Source of the DNA: Bacteroidaceae bacterium
GTDB taxonomy: Bacteria > Bacteroidota > Bacteroidia > Bacteroidales > Bacteroidaceae
Direction of reading: 5' to 3'
DNA length: 32,163 nucleotides
NCBI GenBank assembly: GCA_017450985.1
Contig: JAFSSN010000081.1
Location: 1 to 32,163 of the forward strand
Part shown: positions 17,216-24,933 of the stretch, in pieces
How the letters are laid out: the number at the start of each line of letters is the position of its first letter
Position numbering within the stretch: position 1 is the first letter of the stretch
The notes under the pieces: model-generated
The model's database searches: none
The model's input: only the letters and a program-made list of their open reading frames with translations
Told to the model about the DNA's origin: nothing
Translations under genes and position numbers: made by a program

Positions 17216-17223
17216 CAAAAATA
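17216..17223 (-). promoter_or_regulatory. -7 element TATTTTTG for the rhomboid-EEP unit
   Basis: On the minus strand TATTTTTG followed by CGCC lies 20 bases before the ATG at 17196. The same 12 bases, TATTTTTGCGCC, occur at the promoter at 21013. The -33 region is not clear. Confidence 0.55.
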
Positions 17224-17307
17224 CGGCTTTTTTCTTGCATTTAGAGGAAAAATATAGGCAAAAACATTTTTTTTACGTCTTTTAAGCGTTTTTTAGGGGG
17301 AAAAAGA

Positions 17308-17337
17308 TTGTTCTGCAAAATTATTGCCATATATTTG
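17308..17337 (+). promoter_or_regulatory. Promoter TTG-N19-TATATTTG of the HU gene
   Basis: TTG at 17308-17310 (in ATTG), 19-base spacer, TATATTTG at 17330-17337 followed by CA. This gives a leader of about 95 bases before the ATG at 17438, longer than for most genes here. Confidence 0.75.
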
Positions 17338-17437
17338 CATTAGGGTAAAACATGAAACAATGTACCATGCTTTATGTTTAATTCTGAAAAACTTAATTAT
17401 ACAAACTAATAAACAAACTCCTTTAATTTCAGAATCT

Positions 17438-17710
17438 ATGAATAAAAGTGAACTCGTAAGCGCAATCGCTGCTAAGTCAGGATTGAGCAAAGCAGATGCC
17501 AAGAAGGCTCTGGACGGCGTTATTGAAGCAATCACAGACGCTCTTAAAGAGGGTGACAAAGTATCACTCGTTGGTTTCGGAACATTCTCTGTTTCAGAGC
17601 GACCAGAACGCCAAGGTATCAACCCTGCAACTAAGACAGCAATCACAATTCCTGCAAAGAAGATTGCTAAGTTCAAGGCAGGCGCTGACATCGATAACGC
17701 AATCAACTAA
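17438..17710 (+). CDS. HU family DNA-binding protein
   Basis: A 90-residue nucleoid protein: MNKSELVSAIAAKSGLSKAD at the start, GFGTFSVSERPERQGINPAT (the beta-arm with the HU signature) and KIAKFKAGADIDNAIN at the end. Length and motifs are those of typical HU; it bends and compacts DNA as a dimer. An open frame extends upstream to 17324, but it would overlap the promoter at 17308-17337 and add residues foreign to the family, so the ATG at 17438 is used. It is a single-gene unit with promoter and terminator. Confidence 0.97.
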   Translation: MNKSELVSAIAAKSGLSKADAKKALDGVIEAITDALKEGDKVSLVGFGTFSVSERPERQGINPATKTAITIPAKKIAKFKAGADIDNAIN

Positions 17711-17730
17711 TTTTAGTTCTTTTGCAAACA

Positions 17731-17768
17731 AAAAAAGGATGTGTTACATTTGTAGCACATCTTTTTTT
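17731..17768 (+). terminator. Intrinsic terminator of the HU gene
   Basis: GATGTG-TAC pairs with GTA-CACATC around ATTT, framed by an A run before and seven Ts after (17762-17768). Confidence 0.92.
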
Positions 17769-17778
17769 CGTATATTTG
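17749..17778 (+). promoter_or_regulatory. Possible promoter TTTG-N18-TATATTTG overlapping the HU terminator
   Basis: TATATTTG (17771-17778) followed by CC, with TTTG at 17749-17752 in the terminator loop, 18 bases upstream. The spacer is one base short of the usual range. It would read into the gene-free stretch with the 11-base array; no gene follows on this strand before 18279. Confidence 0.35.
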
Positions 17779-17881
17779 CCAACGCTAATCGCAGCAACTC
17801 CGCGAAGGGTTCTTTTCATCTTAAAAACCCACACAAACCCGAGCCTGCGGAAGCGAAGTACACCAACCCGGCAACGAGTCC

Positions 17882-17958
17882 TCTACGTACCTTCTACGGA
17901 TTCCCTACGGGTTTTCTACGGAAATTCTACGGATTTCTACGGATACGACCCGTAGAAT
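17882..17958. repeat. 11-base-period tandem array of TTCTACGGATT units
   Basis: CTACG starts at 17883, 17894, 17905, 17916, 17927 and 17937: five exact steps of 11, 11, 11, 11 and 10 bases. The unit is close to TTCTACGGATT. An inverted unit, ACCCGTAG at 17948-17955, can pair with CTACGGGT at 17905-17912. The period is not a multiple of three, so it is not a protein repeat; it is near one DNA helical turn, which puts all copies on one face. There are no spacers, so it is not CRISPR. Confidence 0.85.
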
Positions 17959-18119
17959 ATGCGGAGAAAACCCGATAAAAATACGGAGAAAATACGTAAA
18001 ACACCCTTGCCAGTCACGGTACTGACTAAGTGACGACAAATACCTTGACACTCAAAAAGCACCAAGAGAGCGTTTCTGTTATCACAGCAAACGTGTTTAC
18101 CTTATATTTTTTGCGACAA
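17959..18119. other. Gene-free stretch downstream of the 11-base array
   Basis: Holds two ATRCGGAGAAAA words (near 17959 and 17981) and a small inverted repeat AGTCA/TGACT at 18012-18027. No coding region is supported. Base composition just upstream (17800-17960) is richer in G+C than the flanking gaps. Confidence 0.4.
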
Positions 18120-18151
18120 TTTGGAATTGACAGTATTAATTCATATTTTTG
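18120..18151 (+). promoter_or_regulatory. Full promoter TTTG-N20-TATTTTTG for a candidate small RNA
   Basis: TTTG at 18120-18123, 20-base spacer, TATTTTTG at 18144-18151 followed by CA. It is among the best promoter matches in the window, yet no protein gene follows on the plus strand; a strong terminator lies about 95 bases downstream. Confidence 0.75.
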
Positions 18152-18155
18152 CACA

Positions 18156-18279
18156 ACATTAGTTATAATTCGCAGTTATAATTGGAGAAAGAAGACAGTA
18201 AGAGGAATGGCTGTTGTTGCAAAATGCCAAGCCTCTGACAAACAAAAAGAGAATGTGCTTAATACACATTCTCTTTTTC
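18156..18279 (+). ncRNA. Candidate small RNA of about 120 bases, not recognised
   Basis: Bounded by a full promoter (18120-18151) and a perfect 14-bp terminator hairpin (18244-18278). Inside are two exact AGTTATAATT repeats (18161-18170 and 18174-18183) and a hairpin of AGAGG (18201-18205) with CCTCT (18232-18236), inside it TGGC (18208-18211) with GCCA (18226-18229). The only ATG frame (from 18208) runs through the terminator, so coding is unlikely. It does not resemble the 4.5S, 6S, tmRNA or RNase P RNA that I can recall. The start is an estimate from the -7 element. It faces the CoA-transferase gene from its 3' side. Confidence 0.6.
18244..18278. terminator. Strong bidirectional terminator
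   Basis: AAAAAGAGAATGTG (18244-18257) and CACATTCTCTTTTT (18265-18278) pair perfectly over 14 bases around a 7-base loop. Its symmetry lets it end both the candidate small RNA (plus) and the CoA-transferase transcript (minus). Confidence 0.93.
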
Positions 18280-18323
18280 TATTCTATATAGCATGTAAAA
18301 CAACCTGAAACACTCCGGTTGAA

Positions 18324-19823
18324 TTAAAGAGTGTACTTAGAGAAGTCAACCTTGCGCATGTCACCTTCCTTGATGAATGTATCGTGGAAAGCGTGTGTGG
18401 CAGCAAGATTGTGGCAGCTGTGGCCCTTCTGGCTTATCTTCAGGTAGTCCCACAAGAACTGCTTATAGTCTGGGTGTGCGCAGTTCTCGATGATAGTCTT
18501 GGCACGCTCTATTGGGCTCTTGCCACGAAGATCGGCAACACCCTGCTCCGTTACGATTACCTTAACATCATGCTCTGTGTGGTCGATATGAGAGCAGAAA
18601 GGCACGATGGCTGAGATACAGCCGCCCTTTGCCACAGAAGAACAAGTGAAGATTGAGAGGAAGGCGTTACGCTCGAAGTCGCCGGAACCTCCAATACCGT
18701 TCATCATCTTTGTTCCGCATATCTGAGTAGAGTTAGCATGACCGTAGATGTCAACCTCAATAGCCGTATTGATGGCGATGAGGCCGAGACGGCGAACCAC
18801 CTCAGGGCTGTTGGAAATCTCCGAAGGACGAATAACGAGCTTGTCCTTGAAGAAGTCCATGTTATCGTAAATATCGAGAAGCTTATCGTTAGTCACAGAA
18901 AGTGAGCATGTTGACGCACACTTTACACGTCCCTTGTACATCAAGTCAACAATGGCATTCTGCAGTACCTCTGTGTAAACCTCGAATGCAGGCATGTCAG
19001 GATTGCTTCCGAGTGCACCGAGAATGGCGTTTGCAGTCGTGCCGACACCGCTCTGGAAAGGCAGGAAAGACTCTGGTATGATGCCGCGCTTGTGCTCTGC
19101 CATGAGGAAGTTAGCCACGTTCTCGCCAATCTTGTCTGTAACAGGGTCGGCATCCTTGAAGGCACGAGCCTCATCTGGAATGTTGCACTCTACCACTCCG
19201 ACAATCTTCTTAGGGTCGAGCTGCAGATAAGTAGTACCGATTCTGTCGGTAACCTTAGTAATCATGATTGGCTCGCGAAGAGGCGGATCTTTTGGCTCAT
19301 ACACGTCATGAATACCTATTGACTTTGCACTGTGGAATGAGTTAAGCTCAAGTATGATGCCTTTCTTTGCAAGGCGAGCCACAGTAGGAGCGATACCGCC
19401 GGCAGCAGTAAGGTAAACCTTGCCGTCGTCCTCGATAGCACAAACCTCGAGAATAGCCCAGTCAACATCACCCAAGAAGCCGTACCTGAGTTCCTGCGCC
19501 ATCTGGCTGAGGTGGATGTCGTTGTACGCAATCTTGCCTTCATTCACCTTGCCTCTGAAAATACTGTTGGTAGTATATGGGGCACGATACTTGATGGCAT
19601 CTTCCTGCGCAAGCACACCGTCACATGAGAGACCTGTTGACGCACCTGTGAATATACCTATCTGATAAGGTCTGTCAGCCTCATGCTCAGCATGGGCAAT
19701 CTTAGCTATCTCTGCGGTTGTTGCCTTTGGCGTACCGGCTGGAGTAAAGCCAGACAGACCTATGTTATCACCATTCTTAATTAAAGCGGCAGCCTCAGCT
19801 GCGGTAATTCTTGCAAATGACAT
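18324..19823 (-). CDS. Acetyl-CoA hydrolase/transferase family, succinate or acetate CoA-transferase
   Basis: A 499-residue enzyme of the class I CoA-transferases close to succinyl-CoA:acetate CoA-transferase and propionyl-CoA:succinate CoA-transferase. Motifs: GLSGFTPAGTPK near the N-terminus, FQSGVGTTANAIL (about 256-268), the catalytic glutamate in YTEVLQ (Glu285 from the ATG chosen), CGTKMMNGIGGSGDF and VTEQGVADLRG near the end. It moves CoA between acetate, succinate and perhaps propionate in the cytoplasm, a fermentation step. A TTG at 19829 would add two residues (M-Y), but the ATG at 19823 (MSFARITAA) is preferred. It shares a terminator with the candidate small RNA. Which acyl-CoA is preferred cannot be read from sequence. 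Confidence 0.93.
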   Translation of the reverse strand: MSFARITAAEAAALIKNGDNIGLSGFTPAGTPKATTAEIAKIAHAEHEADRPYQIGIFTGASTGLSCDGVLAQEDAIKYRAPYTTNSIFRGKVNEGKIAYNDIHLSQMAQELRYGFLGDVDWAILEVCAIEDDGKVYLTAAGGIAPTVARLAKKGIILELNSFHSAKSIGIHDVYEPKDPPLREPIMITKVTDRIGTTYLQLDPKKIVGVVECNIPDEARAFKDADPVTDKIGENVANFLMAEHKRGIIPESFLPFQSGVGTTANAILGALGSNPDMPAFEVYTEVLQNAIVDLMYKGRVKCASTCSLSVTNDKLLDIYDNMDFFKDKLVIRPSEISNSPEVVRRLGLIAINTAIEVDIYGHANSTQICGTKMMNGIGGSGDFERNAFLSIFTCSSVAKGGCISAIVPFCSHIDHTEHDVKVIVTEQGVADLRGKSPIERAKTIIENCAHPDYKQFLWDYLKISQKGHSCHNLAATHAFHDTFIKEGDMRKVDFSKYTL

Positions 19824-19925
19824 ATACAATATGTGTATGGTTAATAATCCACTTTTATTCTATGTTTGATGTATTAAGGCGTAACACTTGACCGGTGCAA
19901 ATCACCATGCATCAAATACGCGTCG

Positions 19926-20960
19926 TCACTTCACCTCGTCGAAGTCGTTGTCACGTTCCAGCTCCGACTTGTCGGAAGGAATGTAGAACACCTTGTTCGC
20001 GCCGCTCGTGAACTTAATCAGTTCAGGATGCTCCTTGGCGAACGTGTCGATGTGACGAACTCGCTTCTCCTCCAATATCTCGTTGACGGCAATGAGGATT
20101 CCTGTCTCCTCAACATCGCCGAAACCGTCGTTGATGGCAGTTCCGAACATCTTCATTGTTGGAGAGAGTCCCATGTAGGCATTAACGAGAGGTGGTATGT
20201 TGAATCCGAATGAGCGTACTTTCCTGTTGAGTATCTTGAAGTCAGCCTTCAAGTCATCCTCGGTAAATATCTTGGAAAGTTCACTCTCTGAGTGGTCAAG
20301 TTCCAGCGGACACATAGGCTCGATAAGATTTTCGCTGTCGCCGAAATGCTTCTTCAGGAAGTACAAGATCATGTCACGACTCATGCGGTGGAATGACGGA
20401 TACATGGTCATCTTGCCAAAGTAATACTTACAGTTAGGCATGATGACTGTCAATGCGCCAAGACCGTCCCAAAGATTGTCGAGTGCAAAGATGGCTTTGC
20501 TGCCCGCACGTGTTGACTGATATTCGAGAGTCACGAACGAACGTCCCAACTCGATTGTGTAAGGAAGATATTCCTTTATGAACTTCTCTGAGAATCTGAA
20601 CATGTGAGAAGTAGCCAACTTAGGCTGTCCGACCTCGTCGAACTCAATGTCCGGACCGAGGATGTAGCGATAGCCGCCAATGATTTCCTCTGCCTCCGGA
20701 TTCCAAACAATGAGCTGCTTGTACGGATTCTCGCACGTATCAAACTCGTCGAGGTCAAGTGCCTTGCCCGTACCGCCTCCGGCAGCACGGAATGCAATTT
20801 CTCTCAATCGTCCGATTTCCTTAACGATGTTCGGAGAATCCTGCCATGTACATATATAGATTTCATTGTTGCTTCTGTTAGTGAAACGTAATCGCTTCTC
20901 CTCAGTAAGCTCAGCTTTCAGCACTTCCTTAGGAATTGGTGCTATAATATCTTCTTGCAT
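19926..20960 (-). CDS. GNAT-type acyltransferase, possible N-acyl-amino acid (glycine lipid) synthase
   Basis: A 344-residue protein with an acetyltransferase fold of the OlsB/hemolysin-like type: AEEIIGGYRYILGP, TSHMFRFSEKF, then IELGRSFVTLEYQ (136-148) and ALDNLWDGLGAL (159-170). This family moves a fatty acyl chain onto an amino acid amine; in Bacteroides the GlsB members make N-acyl-glycine (commendamide), the precursor of glycine lipids. The length fits that group better than the shorter ornithine-lipid enzymes. The usual partner GlsA (a PlsC-type O-acyltransferase) is not beside it. It is upstream of the CoA-transferase by about 100 bases on the same strand and has its own promoter at 21013-21043. 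The family is firm; the glycine substrate is inferred. Confidence 0.8.
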   Translation of the reverse strand: MQEDIIAPIPKEVLKAELTEEKRLRFTNRSNNEIYICTWQDSPNIVKEIGRLREIAFRAAGGGTGKALDLDEFDTCENPYKQLIVWNPEAEEIIGGYRYILGPDIEFDEVGQPKLATSHMFRFSEKFIKEYLPYTIELGRSFVTLEYQSTRAGSKAIFALDNLWDGLGALTVIMPNCKYYFGKMTMYPSFHRMSRDMILYFLKKHFGDSENLIEPMCPLELDHSESELSKIFTEDDLKADFKILNRKVRSFGFNIPPLVNAYMGLSPTMKMFGTAINDGFGDVEETGILIAVNEILEEKRVRHIDTFAKEHPELIKFTSGANKVFYIPSDKSELERDNDFDEVK

Positions 20961-21012
20961 TCTATCTCGATTTTGTACTTTTGCCTATACGTAGTTTACA
21001 CGAAATTTGGCG

Positions 21013-21043
21013 CAAAAATAGCATATCTTTTTAAGTATAACAA
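21013..21043 (-). promoter_or_regulatory. Promoter TTG-N20-TATTTTTG of the acyltransferase gene
   Basis: On the minus strand TTG at 21043-21041, 20-base spacer, TATTTTTG at 21020-21013 followed by CGCC. The leader would be about 48 bases. Confidence 0.7.
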
Positions 21044-21616
21044 TTTTTTTGCGCACATTTTTATTATTCGTGCAAGAATAATGTGCTGCAAAGCAACAAA
21101 CTTACTCAAAAACAAACATGGCAGATAACTCATCCTCACCATTTTCGACATTTACGCAGTTCTGCCCTACCCGTACATTATCCGTACCTGAAGCCATTTG
21201 ATGCCTTCCGACATATATGCGGACACACACACTCTCTTTCAAGCATGCAACTTTTCACGGGCGGACAGCAAAGGAAGCACGAAGGTAAAGTACGGCTGCA
21301 AAAAGCACGTAAGCGGCGATAAGTGTACAATTTACACTTTTACAATAAAACACATCAATTTGTTATATTTCCCTACATTAGGACAATAATAAATGTTAAA
21401 AATGTAACTTTTAGGGCTAACATAGTATCAAAAGTTGAATAAAATTTTGCCATTAAACATATTTTGCCGTTATTTGCAACAAACAAAACATTTGACAAAT
21501 GTCAAAGTACGTGAATATAATGTAAGATTGAAATGTTAATACAACGAATTAATGGTCATATTGAATAATGAGAAAATAAACATAAAAGAATTATCACAAA
21601 CAAAACTTATCCAAAC
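21044..21616. other. Long gap before the large secreted protein; small inverted repeats, no gene
   Basis: Holds ATTATTC-GTGCAA-GAATAAT (21063-21082), AAGTGTA-CAATT-TACACTT (21321-21339, followed by only a few Ts) and an operator-like site at 21491-21506. The part from about 21110 to 21320 has a coding-like G+C level, but its open frames (63-79 residues) resemble nothing known. No consensus promoter was found within 200 bases of the ATG at 21617; TATTTTG near 21460 is one base short. Confidence 0.5.
21491..21506. promoter_or_regulatory. Perfect inverted repeat TTTGACA-AA-TGTCAAA, possible operator
   Basis: A 7-2-7 palindrome 111 bases before the start of the secreted protein gene, with the shape of a dimeric regulator site. 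No regulator is identified. Confidence 0.4.
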
Positions 21617-24600
21617 ATGAAACAATTCTACACTCTCATGGGTGTGCTTGTAGCATCGGCAATGAGCTTCAGCGCATCAGCACAGAATGAGCTCGTCGTA
21701 GGTGATGTTAATGTTGGTGACCTCATCACTCTGAGCGATGGTTCAAAGTGGTATGTAGGTACAAACGAAATCACTAACGGTTCATTCGACCTTAATCCAT
21801 CCGAAAACAGCAACAACATCGTTGGATGGACACTTGGTAACTACCAGCAGATGACAACATCACAGTTCCTTTGGTTCGACAAGGGCGGCTATGATGGAGG
21901 TGCTTACATTCAGGCAAACGGCCATTCAGGAGCAGCAGGTGCTAACTCTGTAGGCCAGAGATGGACTATCGAGCCTAACACTCGTTACTACTTCTCTTTC
22001 TACCTTGCCAAGAACTCTGCTAACAACCAGTACATTCCTGTCGTTTCTTTGACTGCAAACGAGTCAACAGCAGGCGGTCAGAACGAGACTGGAGACAATG
22101 GCCAGATGGTTATCGGTATGAACGGTGGTACAGAGACTACAGGTCTTCAGCCACTCGGATATGGTAACTACGTTGATAACGACGGCGACGGAGTAGGTGA
22201 CTGGTGTCAGACTGCCTGCTCATTCAACTCATTGGAGTACACTTACCTTCAGTTCAACGCACGTTGGTTGAAGGAGAACAAGATTCAGGCTTGCTTCGAC
22301 GGCTTCTTCCTCGCTAAGTTGTACGACCCAGAGACTACAAGCCAGTCAACAGTTGCTTACCTCGCAAAGGAGTCTGCACTTACAAAGATTAACTCTTTCA
22401 TTGAGACTGAAGGAATTGGCTTCGACGGTATCAACGCTGAGTTGAGCGACTTCCCTGCTGAATTCGAAATCAACGGTACTACTATCGAGGACATGGACGA
22501 GAGCACAGACCTTGCTACTTTGCAGGAGGCTATCAAGGCTATCGACAGCAAGATTGCCGAGGCTAAGGCTGCCGTTGCAAACGCAAAGAACGTACAGGTT
22601 CTTCTCGACAGTATCGGTAGAATCATGGAGTCTGATGTCCTTTATCCTGGCATCAACGACCTCAATGACATTTACTCTAAGTACAGCAACGAATACATAG
22701 GCAACGACTATGTTTCACTTGATGAGGAATACACTTCAATGGCCTTCACAGCAAAGGCTGTCGAGAACCTCACAGCTGCCATCAAGGCATACTACTTCTC
22801 TCAGGAGGTTACACCTGAAGAACCAGCTAACTACTCATTCCTCATCGACCAGCCAAGCTTCGCTACTCAGGGTAAGTGGACTATCGGCACAAGCGGCGGT
22901 GACCAGAGAGTAAAGGCTGATGCTACTGACAACGAGGGTAACGTAATCTCTTGCTGGAACGCATGGCGCAACTCTGCAAGCTTCACAGACAACACTATCA
23001 AGCAGCAGTTGACTGGTATTCCTAACGGATACTACACAGTAACAGCAGACCTTAACACTCAGGATGGCTGTATCACTGACCAGCACATTTTCGCTACTTC
23101 ATCAACTGACACTAAGGTTTCACCTGTTCTCTCTGTAACAGGATGGGATCCTATGGTATGGGAGACTCTCACAACAGAGAAGATCATCGTTGTTGACGGT
23201 AAGCTCACAATCGGTGCTACTTCAAACGGTATGGAAGAAATGCCTTCAGGCTTCACTGACTACCGCGGCGGTTGGTTCTGCGTAACTAACTTCGTTCTCA
23301 ACTACTACGGTCCTGCATCTGACGATGATATCGCAACTGCAATTGCAGGCAAGTTCGCTGAGGCTGAGGAGTTGACAGCTACTATCCACCTTGCAGCAGA
23401 CAAGGCTGAGTACTCAGCTGCAATTGCTGACGCAAAGGCAAGCAACGACCTCGATGCTCTCAACACAGCAATCAGCACAGCTAAGGCTTCTGAGGCTGAG
23501 TACGAGGGTGTAATCAACGGCACATACAAGAACCTCCAGGATTCTATCGCTAAGTACCCAGGTTCTAACCAGGCTAAGATTGCTCAGGTACTCGTTGACT
23601 TGACTACAAACTACATCAACTCTGCTGAGGCTACATACAAGAAGACTGGCGAATACACTACTATTCTCCGCGACTTCCTCAACAACCTTGCTCCAGCTAT
23701 CATCGAGGCTGAGAACGCAAGCGAGACTGTTACAAGCGAAGAGGGCAAGAACGTACTCAAGGCTACTATCGACGGTATCGTAACTCGCTTCACTTCTATC
23801 ACTACTCTTCCTACTTCTGACAGCTTCAACGCTGCAATTGCTGAGCTCAAGAACGCAATCACTGTTGCTAACGCTGCTGACATCGAGATTAAGGGAGGTG
23901 CTGACGTAACAGGCTTCATCGCTAACAACACTTGCGACGGAACAGACGTTAAGGCTGTACCTGTAGGATGGACTATCGAAATGACAGAATCAGGCAACGG
24001 CAACTACACTAACAAGGGACAGCAGTTCGACGGTCAGACTGACAAGTTCTACCTCGATGCATGGAACGGTACAGCAGGTACTATCAAGTACAACGCTCAC
24101 CAGACTCTCAACGTTCCTAACGGTACTTACGAGCTTTCAGCATACGTTCGTACTTCTGGCGAAGGCTTCTACCTCTATGCAATAGCTGACGAAGGCACTC
24201 CTGTAGCTGCTGAGGTCGTACCATTCGGTACTAACTACACTAAGTACGTTAATTCAAGCCTCGTTGAGATTGAGACTGGCGCAGACTCTATCGTTTACGA
24301 CTACGATACTCACGGTGAACTCTGGGTTGAGGCTGCTGAAAAGGCTATCGCTGCTATGAGCGTACAGGCTGGTGCAGATTACAGCATCTACGACGCTGTC
24401 GTTGAAAAGAACGCAGGTTCAGTTGATTGCCCTGCAGAGCTTGACGAAAACACTTGGGCTATCCTCGCTGCTAACAACGGAGCAGGACGCGGTTGGATGA
24501 AGCGCACAGTATCTGTTGAGGTTACTAACCACGTTCTCACAATCGGTGTTGCAACAGGTGACGCTATCGCTGACGCTAAGGCATTCACAGGAACATGGTT

Positions 24601-24808
24601 CTCTGCTGACAACTTCACACTTAAGCTCCTCACTCTCGGCAACAACGACGGCTGGAGCATCACTACAGGTGTTGATACAGTAGAAACTGCTGCAGATGCT
24701 TCTATTAAGGAAATCTTCACAATCTCTGGTGCTCGCGTAAGCAGCCTCCAGAACGGCCTCAACATCGTCAAGATGTCTGACGGTTCTGTGAAGAAGATTA
24801 TCAAGTAA
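21617..24808 (+). CDS. Large secreted multi-domain protein with type IX-like C-terminal domain
   Basis: A 1063-residue exported protein. Signal peptide 1-22 (MSFSASAQ). Three beta-sandwich-like modules follow (about 50-235, 398-565 and 755-1005), each with aromatic, Gly/Asn-rich 'GYYTVTADL' or 'GTYELSAYVRTSGEGFY' strands and an 'F-NF-L' close, as in carbohydrate-binding modules. Two helical, Ala/Glu-rich spacers lie between (about 246-390 and 570-750). DNDGDGVGD near 184-192 looks like a calcium-binding loop. The end, FTISGARVSSLQNGLNIVKM and SDGSVKKIIK, matches sorting domains of secreted Bacteroidota proteins. No catalytic domain is seen, so binding or surface-structure roles are likely. 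Codon use is strongly biased (GCT, ACT, TCT, AAC, GAC, TAC, TTC), unlike its neighbours, suggesting very high expression. Function unknown. Confidence 0.88.
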   Translation: MKQFYTLMGVLVASAMSFSASAQNELVVGDVNVGDLITLSDGSKWYVGTNEITNGSFDLNPSENSNNIVGWTLGNYQQMTTSQFLWFDKGGYDGGAYIQANGHSGAAGANSVGQRWTIEPNTRYYFSFYLAKNSANNQYIPVVSLTANESTAGGQNETGDNGQMVIGMNGGTETTGLQPLGYGNYVDNDGDGVGDWCQTACSFNSLEYTYLQFNARWLKENKIQACFDGFFLAKLYDPETTSQSTVAYLAKESALTKINSFIETEGIGFDGINAELSDFPAEFEINGTTIEDMDESTDLATLQEAIKAIDSKIAEAKAAVANAKNVQVLLDSIGRIMESDVLYPGINDLNDIYSKYSNEYIGNDYVSLDEEYTSMAFTAKAVENLTAAIKAYYFSQEVTPEEPANYSFLIDQPSFATQGKWTIGTSGGDQRVKADATDNEGNVISCWNAWRNSASFTDNTIKQQLTGIPNGYYTVTADLNTQDGCITDQHIFATSSTDTKVSPVLSVTGWDPMVWETLTTEKIIVVDGKLTIGATSNGMEEMPSGFTDYRGGWFCVTNFVLNYYGPASDDDIATAIAGKFAEAEELTATIHLAADKAEYSAAIADAKASNDLDALNTAISTAKASEAEYEGVINGTYKNLQDSIAKYPGSNQAKIAQVLVDLTTNYINSAEATYKKTGEYTTILRDFLNNLAPAIIEAENASETVTSEEGKNVLKATIDGIVTRFTSITTLPTSDSFNAAIAELKNAITVANAADIEIKGGADVTGFIANNTCDGTDVKAVPVGWTIEMTESGNGNYTNKGQQFDGQTDKFYLDAWNGTAGTIKYNAHQTLNVPNGTYELSAYVRTSGEGFYLYAIADEGTPVAAEVVPFGTNYTKYVNSSLVEIETGADSIVYDYDTHGELWVEAAEKAIAAMSVQAGADYSIYDAVVEKNAGSVDCPAELDENTWAILAANNGAGRGWMKRTVSVEVTNHVLTIGVATGDAIADAKAFTGTWFSADNFTLKLLTLGNNDGWSITTGVDTVETAADASIKEIFTISGARVSSLQNGLNIVKMSDGSVKKIIK

Positions 24809-24848
24809 CAATACACTGATAGAATAGATTGATTAACAAAAACAAAAT

Positions 24849-24877
24849 GAGGTGTCGGATATTCCGGCACCTTTTTT
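24849..24877 (+). terminator. Intrinsic terminator after the secreted protein
   Basis: AGGTG-CGG pairs with CCG-CACCT around ATATT (one T/G mismatch), then six Ts (24872-24877). Confidence 0.9.
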
Positions 24878-24905
24878 GTTATTTGGACAAAAAGCAGTAC
24901 TTTTG
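24875..24905 (+). promoter_or_regulatory. Promoter TTTG-N19-TACTTTTG of the flippase-dpp7 unit, overlapping the terminator
   Basis: TTTG at 24875-24878 is the end of the upstream terminator's T run; a 19-base spacer leads to TACTTTTG at 24898-24905 followed by CG. The leader to the ATG at 24934 is about 25 bases. Confidence 0.75.
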
Positions 24906-24933
24906 CGGCCGTATTATTATTCAATAGACTAAA

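Noticed and set aside
17882..17958. CRISPR array
   Set aside because: Units are only 11 bases with no spacers between them and no cas genes nearby.
17496..17978. A 160-residue plus-strand frame through the HU gene and the 11-base array
   Set aside because: It overlaps HU in another frame, crosses its terminator, and the array's period is not a multiple of three.
18208..18308. Short peptide starting MAVVAKCQASDK inside the candidate small RNA
   Set aside because: The frame runs through the terminator hairpin, so the message would end before the stop codon.
21321..21339. Terminator for an upstream plus-strand gene
   Set aside because: The stem is 7 bases with only a few Ts and no gene lies upstream on that strand; left as an inverted repeat only.
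21083..21389. Two plus-strand frames of 79 and 63 residues
   Set aside because: They overlap each other in different frames, have odd composition (many His, Gln, Arg) and no promoter with clear fit.
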